A DNA stretch of 52,672 nt from Symbiodinium natans (GCA_905221605.1 CAJNDS010002242.1:505610-558281); one strand, 5' to 3'; numbered from the stretch's first letter, positions 40,852-51,847 are shown. Translations and numbers: made by a program. Notes: generated by a model from the sequence alone, not told the origin.

Positions 40852-41012
40852 TCTGGAAGGGAGGCCCTTTTTGGGAGGGGTTGAGTTGTTTCTTGACAAC
40901 CTTGTATTTTCAGAGGATTCTTTAGGAGTCTCCTCAAGCTTGAAAAGGGCCGACACCTACCAGGCGCAGGGCAACCGCACACTGCAGGCTCATCTCTGGC
41001 TCTTGCGTCGGC

Positions 41013-41106
41013 AAAGGCTCCTGTGTAGTACCTTGTTGGGGGTAGTATACCAGAGCCCCCTAGAACTAACCCAAGATCTAGAAGGAACTACTTGAGAGCA
41101 TTCAGG
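41013..41106. mobile_element. Family B element at the 3' end of the copy 2 homology
   Basis: AAAGGCTCCTGTGTAGTACC pairs with GGAACTACTTGAGAGCATTC. Homology with the copy 1 3' flank stops at its left edge. Confidence 0.7.
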
Positions 41107-41109
41107 GAG

Positions 41110-42060
41110 GCCCTTTTAGTCTCAAAAGGCTTGTGTAGAGTACAAGTGCCGCCGACGGAGCAGATAAAATGTGCAGACCTGCCTTCTGCCTTGCCAGAGC
41201 ATGGAATTCCCACGTGGAGAAACTCCGGTAGAGAAGTGGACCCGGGGCTTAGGTCAGCATGTCCTTAAACCCCAAACCCTACACCGTAAGACCCTAAGTC
41301 CTAAACCCTCGACCCTAAGGCCCTAAGTCCTGAACCCCAAACCCCAAACACATCCCAACAGCCTCTCAGGCCCGACAGACACGAGCGCAGCGAGCCCTAG
41401 ACCCCAACCCCTACTAGTACAAGAGCCTGAATACAGGTTGGGGGCGGGGGGTTCATTGGGGCAGCTAAGCTTTAGGCGTGCTGGACGATGGAAACCACAA
41501 CCCGCAGCCTTCAACAGCCCAAATGCAATCTGAAGAAGATCCACCGAGATGAACATTCTAAGCACAGAGGCCCGTCTGCTACACCCTAAAACAAGGCTTG
41601 AAATGCTTACTTAGGACTTCATGCACGGCATCGGCATCGTGGAGGACGGGACAAATCAAACTCCGCATATCTGGGCCCATGGTGCGTGCCTGTAAACCTG
41701 TAAACACGCGATAAACTCAGAAACCCCATAGACCCTCTAAACTCCATAAGGAACTTTATAACCTTCAAATCCGAAGGAGCCCGACAATTAACTCCCTACA
41801 TGGCACAAACCCCATACAGGGGATGTAGAGGAATGAGTTAAAACCCTAAAGTACATCCTAAACCCTAAGCCCGAAAATGTAAACCCTAAACCCTAAACCC
41901 TGAATTACAAACCTTTAGCCCTAAACCCTAAATCATAAGCCCTAAACCATCTCAAGCCAGTGTAAGGGTTTAGGGATCGAGGGGTTTGAGAGATCTGGCT
42001 TTAGTCTTACAGCTTTGTTTAGGGTTTAGGGTCTAGGGTTTAGGGTTTAGGGTCTAGGGT
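41110..42060. other. Mostly non-coding, few telomere units
   Basis: It contains scattered CCCTAAA variants and short unique islands. I see no exon with a convincing pair of splice signals. Confidence 0.4.
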
Positions 42061-42070
42061 TTCGCTCAGC

Positions 42071-42358
42071 ATGATGGCCGAGCGTGGGAGCTTCCTAGGC
42101 AAGAAGGCAGGCACACGGCAGCAGAGTACTCCAGAGCATATTCGATGTTTCCATGCGAATTCTGGGACGGAGATGATCCAGACAGTGATGGCTATCCGAA
42201 CTGATGGTTTCGCTCAGTTGGCCGACAGCTCCTTGTTGCGTCACAGCCTGGGGGTACCCCCTCGACGTACCCTTGTTGCCCTTTCTTACGCCCTAAACCC
42301 GATATGCACACGGTCAATTCCTATACCCGAAAGGCCCTACCCAGAGGCGCCCATGTAG
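42071..42358 (+). CDS. Exon-like ORF, unknown
   Basis: After GCTCAG an ATG opens MMAERGSFLGKKAGTRQQST and continues for 95 codons, ending inside a family B element, so the true end is earlier. An alternative frame gives AYSMFPCEFWDGDDPDSDGY then PN and stop at 42202-42204, also attractive. The frame is unresolved. Confidence 0.35.
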   Translation: MMAERGSFLGKKAGTRQQSTPEHIRCFHANSGTEMIQTVMAIRTDGFAQLADSSLLRHSLGVPPRRTLVALSYALNPICTRSIPIPERPYPEAPM

Positions 42359-42428
42359 CGTTTTTGAGCGTGGTATACCAGAACCCCCCGGACCTAACCG
42401 AAAAAGGAAGTACTTGAGAGTCTTCAGG
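42342..42428. mobile_element. Palindromic element, family B
   Basis: CCAGAGGCGCCCATGTAGCG pairs with GGAAGTACTTGAGAGTCTTC. It is diverged. Confidence 0.6.
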
Positions 42429-42800
42429 TAAACCCATACACAAGCCCAAATCACTGGGTTTCGGGTTTTCAAGGGACCTGAAACCCTAAACCCTAAACTC
42501 TAAACTCTAAACCCTAAACCTATTATTTTTCCAAGAGGACAGCCAACACGTGCACGAGAACGTGCGGCCCCGAGCCGGTTTGCCATCCCTTCCCGACGCC
42601 CCGTTCAAGAGGGTTTAGGGTTTAGGGCTTAGGGCTTAGGGCGTGGCCCAGCACAACTATGGGGCGTTTTAGGGTTTAGGGTTTTTAGGGTGTGGTTTTT
42701 TTAGGGTTCAGGGGTTTAGACTTTTGGGTCTTTGGGGCTGTTAGTGTTTTTGGAGTTTTTAAGCTTTAAGGGTGTTTGGGGTGTAGGGTGCTTATGGTTC

Positions 42801-42900
42801 AGGGAGGCTCTTATGTAGTACTGTACCTTGTATGGGGTAGTATACCAAACCCCTATACCTCACCGAGAATCTGAGAAAGGAACTACATCAGAGCCTTCAG
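42801..42900. mobile_element. Palindromic element, family B
   Basis: AGGGAGGCTCTTATGTAGTA pairs with GAACTACATCAGAGCCTTCA. Confidence 0.7.
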
Positions 42901-43516
42901 GTCGGGCTTATACAGGTTTTGTTTTGGGTTTTTCGAGTGTGGGGCTTTTAGGGTTTAGGGCTTTGGGCTCCGGGGTTTTTAAGGGCGTAGGGGTTTAGGG
43001 TTTTAGGCTTTAGGGTGTTAGGGTGTAGGGTGTTTAGGATTTAGAGTTTTGGGGCGTCAGAGTCCATTAAGAGTGTTTAGTACTCGGTTTGCCTCCTCCC
43101 TCCTGTCGCTCTCGCTTTTTTGATCTCCCTCCTCTCGCACTCTAAACCCTTAACACTGCACCCTAGACCCCATAAACCTTAAACCCTATAAACCCTCGAC
43201 CTTAAACTTAAACCCTTACCCTAAACCCTTACCCCTGCAAGCCCTAAAGCCTCTAAACCCTATGTAAACCCTCAACCCTATAAACCCTACAAACCCCTAA
43301 AACCTGTGAACCCTCAACCCCAAAGACCCTAAACCCCTGTAAACCTCAAACCCTAAACAAACACCCCCCCCCCCAACCCTACAAACCCCAAGCCCTGAAC
43401 CTAAATTCCCCTTGGACATTACTTTTATTTTTATTTTTGTTTATATAAAACCCAAGAGGATATCAAACATATTGTTTTTACTAAGGTTCTAAGGGGAGTG
43501 TAGGAACCCTCTCCAG

Positions 43517-43577
43517 GTGATTTACACCAAGGGCAAGTGCCAGATGCCCTTCACGGAGCTCGGCCCGCCGAAGACAG
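43517..43577 (+). CDS. Exon (VIYTKGKCQMPFTELGPPKT)
   Basis: The acceptor CTCCAG|G opens VIYTKGKCQMPFTELGPPKT and ends at a GC donor (ACAG|GCCTGG) or a GA donor earlier. It has strong coding bias. It may join the 43884 exon. Confidence 0.45.
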
Positions 43578-43634
43578 GCCTGGCCCTAAGCCCTAAGCCC
43601 TAAGCCCTAAACCCGAAACCCTAAACCCTAAACC

Positions 43635-43720
43635 CACTTATCAGCCCCTTAAGTGATGGTTATAAGTACAGTTATAAGCACAGTCATAATTGGTGCGTAA
43701 GTACCATGAACCTCCAAGTG
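43635..43720. mobile_element. Palindromic element, family C
   Basis: It starts CACTTATCAGCCCCTTAAGT and ends GTACCATGAACCTCCAAGTG. Inner words TATAAGTACAGTTATAAGCA match the 47566 copy. Confidence 0.65.
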
Positions 43721-43883
43721 CCCACGGTTCTTACGACATTTAGGGTTTAGGGTTTTTCGGGTTTTTAGGGTTTTAGGGTCTTCGGTCTTAGTAATGTTCG
43801 TTAAAGTCCATACAATGTAATATTGGAGCTAGAAAGAGCGCGGGACGCATGATTTCCATATCAAGTGTGGGCTTCAACTTGCC

Positions 43884-44132
43884 CAGGTCCAGGGCCAGGG
43901 GAGCCTCCAGAGTCGCATCCTGGAGGAGGAGGCATCCTCCTCTGATGCGTCACCGGGATCCGCCAGGTACGCCGTTCCGCTCCCTGGAATTGGAGGTGCC
44001 ATTCTGGATGGCAGCCCCTGCACGGCAGCGAGGCCGAGGAACCCATCGTGCCAGACGATGCGGCAGAGTCCTTGCAAGCTGCTGCAAGTGTTCATCTCCA
44101 AGTCCTGGGCGGCCGCTCCTTCCGTGGATTAA
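43884..44132 (+). CDS. Exon, 3' gene end candidate
   Basis: AG|G at about 43883-43887 opens a frame without ATG: QGSLQSRILEEEASSSDASP, then ARYAVPLPGIGGAILDGSPC, then a stop (GTGGATTAA) near 44132. Third positions are about three-quarters G/C by eye. Other frames are also long (an ATG frame from 43849, and one reading EEPIVPDDAAESLQAAASVH), so an intron or a different frame is possible. Confidence 0.4.
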   Translation, partial: QVQGQGSLQSRILEEEASSSDASPGSARYAVPLPGIGGAILDGSPCTAARPRNPSCQTMRQSPCKLLQVFISKSWAAAPSVD

Positions 44133-44524
44133 CCATGGCCTGTTCATATGTTTAATATTGTTTAATTTAGTCCAGCTCGCGCCGGCCTCAGACGTATGCT
44201 GGTCATTGTTGCAATGGATGGCCTTCCATTTTCTGTACAAGTCTTTGCTTCGGCTTGCTTCGACCCGCCCTCAGAAGTGGGGCTTGTCTTTGGGGCGCAT
44301 TTTGTATTCCCTGTCTCAGTGCCCCTCGCCCTTAAACACGATTATCGTATTTCAACGAATCTCAACAGACACAAGAACACAGCCAAGTTGCAGCCCCTTT
44401 GACCGGCCATTCGCTGAATGATCTTTTGCCCCACTAAACCCTAAACCCTAAACCCTAAACCCTAAACCCCAAACCCGAAACCCTAAACCCTAAACCCTAA
44501 ACCCTAAACCCTAAACCCTAAACG

Positions 44525-44790
44525 CAAGGGCACCTTTGCACCAACAGATACAGGGATCTCCCTGTGTGACCACAGTTTTTCTCAGCCACAGCGATACCCA
44601 GACAGTCCATGCGGGAGTAATTACCTTTTTTGGGAGTAGGTACCGAAATCCATACAACATAGGGTTTGTTGGCACCCAGTTTCAGAACAAACCAAATAGT
44701 GCTTTGGTCCCTAATTCTATTTTCTCCAATACTGCGCTTTCTAGTACTCGAATTTCGCAATATACCACACCAGGGCTTTTAACATGTTAA
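44525..44790 (+). other. Unique island of different composition
   Basis: An 84-codon + ORF (44536-44790; contains RYRNPYNIGFVGTQFQNKPN) in sequence more A/T-rich than the exons around it. No family is recognised and there are no clear splice ends. It could be a captured fragment. Confidence 0.3.
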
Positions 44791-45598
44791 TGGGCTTTGC
44801 GATCTTCTAATTCCATATTGTTGAACATAGCGAGTATGGGAATTCTGAGTGCGCACTTAAACCCTGAACCCTAAACCCTAGCCCCGCTAAACCCAAACGC
44901 TAGTCCCTGGCACCTACTTCCAGAATGGCATCACATCCTCCTAAGCCGTAAAACCTAAACCCTAAACCCTAAAACCTAAACCCTAAACCCTAAACCTAAA
45001 ACCTAAACCTTAAACCCTGAAACCCTAAAACCCTGGAAACCCCCAAGCCCTAAACCTTGGGGGGGTCAAGCCCTGGACTGCTAATTTTAAATGCCTCCTG
45101 GCGTCAGCTGTTTCGGCTTTGGGTTCAGGGTTTGCAGAGTGTAGGGTTGAGGGTTTAGGGTTGAGGGTTGAGGGTTTAGGGTTTTAGGGGTTTAGGGATT
45201 TAGGGTTTTAGGGTGTTAGGGTTTTAGGGTTTTAGGGTTTTAGGGCTTTAGGGTCTTAGGGTTTTAGGGTTGAGGGGTTACTTGTGAAGCCATTTTGACT
45301 TCGGAAGTCTACTCAATATCCCCTAAACCGAACTTGCTAACCCTACTTACTAAGTCAAAAAGGGCTCCACTATAGGATTTTGCGGGTTCAGAAGTTTATC
45401 TGAGGGTTTGGGCTTGAGAAATGAGTTTTCCGGTTTGTGACCGCTTGGGTTTGGGGATCTGTGGTTTAATTGGTCCCTTTTTCTTCGAGTTCGTAGGGTT
45501 TAATCCCTAAACCCTAAACCCTTAAACCCGAAACCCTTTCAGTGTTTCGGAGCCCTAAACCCTAAGGCCAAAACCCAGAATCCCGAACCCAAACGCAG

Positions 45599-48506
45599 GT
45601 TTTGAAAGCGCGGCATTGAATGACATGCTGCCTCAGGCCCACTGGCAGCTCAAGGCTTTAGGAGTTGAGGAGCTTGGGTTTTGGGTTTAGGGTTTAGGGT
45701 GTAGAATTTAGGGTTCGGGTTTAGGCTTTAGGGGGTTCAACGTCGGTATGTAACCCAAGTCCCTAGTACTCCCTCAGGTTCCCCAAATACCCTTAAGGAC
45801 CCTAGAACTTCAGGAGTTCACGGATGTTCACGGGTAGCTGTCTATGTTAGGGTCCATTTTTTGGGTCCCCTATGTGTAGTATGGCACCTTAAAAAAAGGA
45901 CCCCACCCGACCCAAGGCACCCTTAAATAAGAGAAAAAACCCTAAACCCTAAACCCTAAAGGCTACCCGGTTCTTGTGCGTTGTTTTGCCTGACTTTTTC
46001 CTGGCCTGACATGGTCGGATGTGGGGTCTAGGGTTTAGGGTTTATGGTTTAGGGTTTAGGGTTTAGGGTTTAGGGTTTAGGGTTTAGGGTTTAGGGTTTA
46101 GGGTTTAGGGTTTAGGGTTTAGGGTGTAGCAGCTTGGAAAAATGCACGCTTTGCTGGTTCTGAAGCTACTTACACTTCATGGTTTTGAGCTTTCACTGCT
46201 GGTCGTGTTTTCGGGAAGGTATCAGGTCTGGATTCTGGAGAAGTACGCGCTCTCGGCGCTCACGTCATCACCGGCACATGTATGTGATGTTGCACGAGCA
46301 GCTGTCGAGTACGACTGCAACGCCAAAATTTGCAAGAGCCTGGAGATGCTGCTGGCCGACGACAGTGTTCAGGCCACTCGCGTAAAGCAGCGACTCAAGA
46401 AGACAGATGTATGGCGTGGGGCCTGCAGCTGGGTGGAGAGACCTCTTAGTCAACCTACACTTCGTGACGGGCTTGGGATCAGACTTTACCCGAAGGCTCC
46501 TATGTAGTACCTCTTGGGGGGTAGTAGACTAAAATCCCCTATACCTAACCCAAAAAGGAACTACTTAGGAGCCTTTGGGTACTTGTGAGCTGCAACTTGT
46601 GCCATGCGGATCTGTTTCGTGGCCCGAGCTGGTCTTGGTGCCCGCAGAGCTTGCGGAGTGTGTCCACAGTCAGGGTTAGGGTCTAGGCCTAAACCCTAAA
46701 CCCTAAACCCTAAACCCTAAACCCTAAACCCTAAACCCTAAACCCTAAACCTTCAATGCCCTTCAGTGTTGTTGTGGAGTTCCCACAAGGCACCCGACAA
46801 GATGCCCTCTGAGAGCCCAGAGCCGCCTCGCAAGCCTGAAGGCCCTGAAAAGCCAAAGCCTTTTCTGCAGGGGTTTAGGGTTTAGGGCTTAGGATTTAGG
46901 GTTTAGGGTTTAGGGTTTAGGGTTTAGGGTTTAGGGTTTAGGGACCTGAAATCGCCGTTCGGTCACCCCGATGGATAGAGGACTTCTGGGATGCCCGTAC
47001 ATTGAGGGTTGAGGGTTCTGAACCCTAAACCCCAAACCCGAAACCCGAAACCCCAAACCCTAAACCCTAAACCCTGAACTCTAAACCCTAAACCTTAAAC
47101 CCCAAACCCTAAACCCTAAACCCTAAACCCTAAACCCTAAACCCTAAACCCTAAACCCTAAACCCTAAACCCTAAACCCTAAACCCTAAACTTAAGGATA
47201 AAGGCCTTCGCCTTAAGCTCAGCCGCTCCCCCAGGCCAGCCGGCGGAGAGCCATGGTGATGCCGCTGCCCACGGTGTGGGATGCAGCGCTTCCCAAGGCC
47301 TAGGGTTGGAGTTCGGGTTTAGGGTTTAGGGTTTAGGGTTTAGGGTTTAGGGTTTAGGGTTTAGGGTTTAGGGTTTAGGGTTTAGGGTTTGGAACGATCA
47401 CGCCCGTAGCCGCAAATGCCCGGAACCGTGTAGAAACACGGGTCCGGGCTGCTAAACCCTGTAAACCTTACTTGGAGGTTCTGGGTGCTTATCTAGGACC
47501 GGGAGTAGGCCCTTTTTGCCTTTTTTTAGGGTTGGGGTTCCCTTATAATCCCCTTAAAACCAAAGCTAGTTATTCATCAATTATAACTGTACTTATAACT
47601 GTGCTTAACTGTACTTATAACCATGTTAGGGCACTCAAGGGGCTTTTAAGTGGGTTAGAAGTACATATAATTGGTCAAAAAGTATCATGAACCTCAAAGT
47701 ACCTGGGACTCTATTTACTTACAGCTTCGTAGGGACTACTCTGACTTAGTAGGTATAACTTATAAAGGCCGGTGGCCTCTTCATCTGTTGCCCTTATACC
47801 AGAATCTAGCCCCTGGATACCCTAACAAGAACCCCGGATATATGCCCTACAAGACAGAAACCCTGCTTAAAGAGACCACCAACCCCATATAAGGTATGAC
47901 CCATATACCTGTAGGTGTCGCACCACCATGGCTTGCACAGTCCCCTGCGCAACGCTCTTATGAAGCGGACGCCGACTTGCGAAGTTTAGGGCCTTGGGGA
48001 GGCAGGGTGTTTGGGGCCGAGGGTTTGGGGTTTAGGGTTTAGGGTTTAGGGTTTAGGGTTTAGGGTTTAGGGTTTAGTGAGGCAGGGGGTTTAGGGTTTA
48101 GGGTTAGGGTTTTGGGCTAAGGGTTCAGAGTGGGGGGTTTGGCATTTCGGCTTTCTCCGGGCCTTATTCCTGGCAGGATGTCACCCTAAACTCTAAACCC
48201 TGAACTCCAAACTCTGCATCCGCGCTTGGGGTGGTAGTTTAGGATCCCAGTCCAGAATGGGTTGTTTGGGGACCAATCCCCGAACCCCAATATTTGCAAG
48301 GAACCCTCAATACACTCGCCAATCGCAGGAATATCCCTACACCCTAAACCCTAAACCCTACACCTTAAACCCTAAACCCTAAACCCTAAACCCTAAACTC
48401 TGTTGCGTATCAGGAGAAGGATCCGACCTGGGCTCTTCTCAAGAGCTTTGGCCGCAAGCTGGACTGCATGTCTGTGGAAGGCCCGCAGTGGGTTTCAGGG
48501 GCTTGA
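45599..48506 (+). CDS. Multi-exon gene of unknown function
   Basis: Phase-consistent exons are 45599-45677 (ALNDMLPQAHWQLKALGVEE), 46219-46408 (YQVWILEKYALSALTSSPAH ... LEMLLADDSVQATRVKQRLK), 46790-46873 (MPSESPEPPRKPEGPEKPKP), 46942-46989 (GPEIAVRSPRWIEDFW), 47235-47297 (AMVMPLPTVWDAALPK), 47915-47983 (VSHHHGLHSPLRNALMKRTP) and 48414 onward (EKDPTWALLKSFGRKLDCMS). All acceptors are AG|G. Donors are GT, GT, GT, GA, GC and GT. The last exon reads to TGA at 48504-48506. It can alternatively splice from CCGCA|GT to 48862 (CGCDKSHLSVELDSTG), so the 3' end is open. The protein is helical then proline/lysine-rich. No domain is recognised. The first exon is not the start. Confidence 0.62.
46489..46580. 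mobile_element. Palindromic element, family B (best copy)
   Basis: CCCGAAGGCTCCTATGTAGT pairs with GGAACTACTTAGGAGCCTTT followed by GGGT. It lies in the intron after exon 46219-46408. Confidence 0.8.
47566..47702. mobile_element. Palindromic element, family C
   Basis: ATCAATTATAACTGTACTTA pairs with AGTACATATAATTGGTCAAA. The right end ATGAACCTCAAAGTA is the family terminus. It lies next to a truncated A-like fragment (47497-47565). Confidence 0.6.
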
Positions 48507-49268
48507 GCCCAATTTCCGGGGTTTAGGGTATTGAGTTTAGGGTTCGGGTTTTTGGTTTAGGGTTTAGGGTTTTGGGTTTTGGGCTCCGCCAGCCCTACTT
48601 GGAGGTTGATGGTGATGTGATAACTGGGGTTCCAAGTCCTGCAACCTGGCGTCATAATTGGTTAGAACTAGAACCTGACTTGGGGTATGTTTAACGCCAC
48701 CTGCAGCTACCCTGAACACCCTGCAAGTAGGGTGCCTAAGGGAGAAGGTTTAGGGTTCAGCGTTCGGGGTTTAGGATCTAGGGTTTGGGGTTTGAGGTTA
48801 AGTAAGCAATCTTGAGTGGGTTGGGGCTTGCGCTTGGACGTTGGGGCGCAGGTGCGGGTGTGACAAGAGCCATCTTAGTGTTGAGCTGGATTCTACTGGG
48901 AGCGTCCATTCCCCTCACCCCTCCCCCCTCCCCTGAGTAATATTCATACAACCGATACGGTGATTTCTTTAAATTCTGGTCCTTCTGGGGTCCTTATTAT
49001 AAGGCGGCAGGGTACAGCACTCAAAGAGGGACCATATCTTAGAGAACTGGCCATACAAGGCTTACGTTCGGTTGCAACCCCGTGACTGTTGTCATTTACA
49101 CTTAGGGTTTAGGGTTTAGGGTTTAGGGTTTAGGGTTTAGGGTTTAGGGTTTAGGGTTTAGGGTTTAGGGGGCGGGGGCTGGGGAGGGGGGCGGGTTTTG
49201 CTAGGGCAGGCTGACCGCTCTCAACCCTTTGTGGGGCATACCCTAAGCCCTAAACCCTACACCCGAAA

Positions 49269-49310
49269 GGCCATCTGTGGAATCTTGCTTGAAGCCTGGA
49301 GCAGATGCCA
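49269..49310 (+). CDS. Candidate terminal exon (AICGILLEAWSRCQ)
   Basis: AAAG|GCC opens AICGILLEAWSRCQ and ends in TGA. Phase 0, so it could follow the 48.4-48.9 kb exons. Confidence 0.3.
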
Positions 49311-49590
49311 GTGATAGGTTTAGGGTTTAGGGTTTAGAGTCTAGAGTTTAGACTTTCAGGCTTTTGGGCTTTAGGATGTAGGGATTAGGATGAAGGCCAT
49401 GTAAAGTCGGGGATATAGGGTTCAAGGTCTCAGGCTTGAGATTTAGGGCTGCAGGCTAAAAGTCTAGGATTTAGGGTTTTGGGCGTTTAGAGTTGCCATT
49501 TTGGGTTCAGAGGTCGAGATTAGGAGGGTTCAGGAAGTTGTGGTGGTACGACTAAACCCCAAACCGCAAACCCTAAACCCTTGACTATAG

Positions 49591-49678
49591 GTTCTAGCTT
49601 GGCGGATCTCGGGGGCTTAGATGCTGATTTTCTGCTATTCACTCAACTATGGGCTCACCGCAAGCCTACTCTGTTCGG
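49591..49678 (+). CDS. Exon (SSLADLGGLDADFLLFTQLW)
   Basis: The acceptor ACTATAG|GT opens SSLADLGGLDADFLLFTQLW and then AHRKPTLFG, ending at a GT donor in a TTTAGGG unit. The minus strand has stops. It may be a further exon of the 45.6 kb gene. Confidence 0.42.
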
Positions 49679-49835
49679 GTTTAGGGTTGAGGGCTTTAGC
49701 GTCCCTAAAACCTCAACCCTAAACCCGAAACCCGAAACCCGAAACCCGAAACCCTAAACCCTAAACCCTAAACCCTAAACCCTAAACCCTAAACCCTAAA
49801 CCCTAAACCCTAAACCCTAAACCCTAAACCTAAAC

Positions 49836-49913
49836 GAACATGCTTCGCAGCTCGGCCTCCTCGCAGCATTTTGCCTCAAGCGCTGAACTGTAGCTGGAGC
49901 TGGCGGGCGCCAT
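49836..49913 (-). CDS. Minus-strand first exon (MAPASSSYSSALEAKCCEEA)
   Basis: On the minus strand an ATG at 49913 reads MAPASSSYSSALEAKCCEEA and then ELRSMF, 26 codons in phase 0, ending at TTC|GTTTAG where a telomere tract begins. It has strong coding composition. The next exon was not found, because the regions to the left read as + strand exons. Confidence 0.42.
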
Positions 49914-50574
49914 GCCAGGAGCGGGGGCTTCTAAGGGTTTAGGGTTTAGGGTTTAGGGTTTAGGGTTCAGGGTTTAGGGTTTATGGTTTAGGGGGTAGGG
50001 TTTAGGGTTTAGGGTTCAGGGTTCAGGGTTCAGGGTTCAGGGTTCAGGGTTCAGGGTTCAGGGTTCAGGGTTTAGGGTTTAGGGTTTAGGGTTTAGGGTT
50101 TAGGGTTTTTATGGGCAGGGTTTAGGGTTTTGGGTTTTGGGGTTTTGGGTTCTGTTTTTTTTTGGGTTTTGGGTTTAGGGTTTAGGGTTTAGGGTTTAGG
50201 GTTTAGGGTTTAGGGGGTTTGCAAGGGCCTTGGACAGGTTTCTAACCCTTCTGAAAGGTTCAGGGTACTTCTAACCCTAACTACAACCATACTTATAAGC
50301 CCCCTCAGGTCTCTAAGTGGGCTAGAAGTACATTTATCATGGGATTTGGGGGGGGGGGGTTCTAAGTACCCATGGACCTCCAAGTATAAGCCGTAAATCC
50401 TGAACCTTTACCACCTTGAACTCTAAACCCTCTGCTGTCTGCTGTCGTAATGAAGTTTTGCCTGCATGGGAACGAAAAACAAAATCTAAGTTCTACTTGT
50501 GCGGGTTCAGGGAAAGGGCTTTTAGTGTTACAGTTGTCGGGTCTTTTTTATGTGTTTTGAAGCACTTTGAGTAG

Positions 50575-50862
50575 CAATCGTCGTCCTCCTCGTCCTCCTC
50601 CTCGTCCTCCTCCTCGTCCTCCTCCTCGTCCTCCTCGTCGTCGTCGTCGTGGTGGTAGTGTTTGTTGTGGTATCTTGTTCTTGCTATTCTGATTCTTGTT
50701 GTAAGTACGAAGTAGTAGTAAGTAGTACGTAGCAAGTAGCAAGTAGTGAGTAGTACGCAGTAAGTAGTATGTAGTACGTAGTAGCTAGTAAGTAGCAAGT
50801 AGCAAGTAGTAAAACAGCAAGCAAGCAAGTAAGTATGTAAGTAAGTATGTAGTAGGCAGTAG
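50575..50862. repeat. (TCCTCCTCG)n and GTAGTA/GTAAGTA low-complexity block
   Basis: A CCTCCTCGT run (50580-50650) is followed by GTAGTAC, GTAGCAA and GTAAGTA units to 50862. The Asp/Glu-rich and YYLLL minus-strand frames reflect the repeats. Confidence 0.9.
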
Positions 50863-50932
50863 ACCCTGAACCCTAAACCCTAAACCCTAAACCCTAAACC
50901 CTAAACCCAGTAGCTTTTGGCACCTCCACCAG

Positions 50933-51847
50933 GCCGGCGCAGCCGCAGCAGGGATCGCCGGGACAGCCGGGGGCTCCCGGAGGTTTAGGGTTTAGGGTTT
51001 AGGGTTTAGGGTTTAGGGTTTAGGGTTTAGGTTTTATGTTTCAGGATTTAGGGTTTAGGGTTTAGGGTGGTTCACCTGGGTCAGCCAGAGACGATTCGGT
51101 TCTCTCCGAGAAGCCAAAGGAAGAAACCGCCCGAACCTCCAAGGTTCAGATTCAAAGGTGCAGGGTTTTTAGGGCCAGTGGTTTGCTTGGGGTTCAGGCT
51201 TTTTGGTTTAGGGTTCGGGGTTTCCTAGCAGACCTAACACCACCCCCCCCCCCCCCCCCCCCAAGAAGTCCACCCAATCAACCTTGAACCCATACAGACC
51301 TAACCCTAAGTTTAGGGTTTAGGGTTTAGGGTTTAGGGTTTAGGGTTTAGGGTTTAGGGTTTAGGGTTTAGGGTTTAGGGTTTAGGGTTAGCATGGTGGG
51401 GTATGGGGATGACCATAGGGTTTGTAGGGGATACTCAGTAGGATCTCTAAGTCAAGAGAGCTTCCAAGTAGACCCCTGAACCCTGAACCCCAAACCCTAA
51501 ACCCTAAACCCTAAACCCTAGACCTCCGGGAGACCCCCTGTAGAAGCTCCCTTCAACCTTCGATCCCCTTGACGCGAATCCCGAAGCCCCAAGATCGGTT
51601 TACGGTAGAGGGGGTTTAGGGTTTAGAGCCTAGGGTTTAGGGTTTAGGGTTCAGGGTCCCTAAACCCTAAACCTAATGCCCTAAACCCTACACCCTAAAC
51701 ATCCTAACATCCTAACACCCTAACACCCTAAACGCCCTAAACGCCCTAAACGCCCTAAACCCCCAAGGGCGGAGCTACAGTCGAAGTCGCGACCGCCGTA
51801 GCCGGGATCGGCGAAGTCCGCGGAGACGGGAGGACGCTGGATCTTAG
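50933..51847 (+). CDS. RS-domain exons, probable SR-type splicing factor C terminus
   Basis: 50933-50982 reads RRSRSRDRRDSRGLPE after CCACCAG|G. 51066-51143 reads GGSPGSARDDSVLSEKPKEE then TARTSK. 51768-51847 reads RSYSRSRDRRSRDRRSPRRR then EDAGS and TAG. RS dipeptide tails are the hallmark of SR splicing factors and other RNA-processing proteins, which act in nuclear speckles and are phosphorylated on serine. The first two exons join in phase 0. The last needs a phase change, so one exon between 51150 and 51760 is probably missing. The RNA-binding domain is not in the window. AG|G applies to all three. Confidence 0.55.

Larger units (their letters stand above)
121..51388. repeat. Interspersed telomere-type heptamer tracts (TTTAGGG)n / (CCCTAAA)n
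   Basis: The whole window is punctuated by short tracts of TTTAGGG or its complement, typically 3-15 units, with point variants (TTTGGGG, TTCAGGG, TTTCGGG, TTTATAGGG). Clear examples are 662-740, 1895-2000, 2356-2426, 2847-2935, 3040-3135, 7122-7190, 9614-9700, 10860-10925, 14340-14530, 16357-16452, 17368-17466, 20266-20350, 24667-24785, 28112-28188, 30497-30613, 32561-32677, 37265-37770, 44445-44525, 47060-47190, 49755-49830 and 51308-51388. Both orientations occur, often in turn, so this is not a chromosome end. Tracts sit between unique islands that read as exons, and in the ankyrin genes they are inside introns. TTTAGGG is the known telomere unit of dinoflagellates, plants and several algae. 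Interstitial origin by break repair is an inference. Confidence 0.97.

Noticed and set aside
49836-49940. Plus-strand exon (LGLLAAFCLKR and stop)
   Set aside because: The minus strand gives a longer frame with ATG, better composition and a donor in phase.
50493-50828. Acidic-repeat ORF
   Set aside because: Translation of a TCC/TCG microsatellite and GTA-type repeats.
121-51388. Telomere tracts as evidence of a chromosome end or an assembly junction
   Set aside because: Tracts occur throughout in both orientations and lie inside frame-verified introns with exon homology continuing on both sides.
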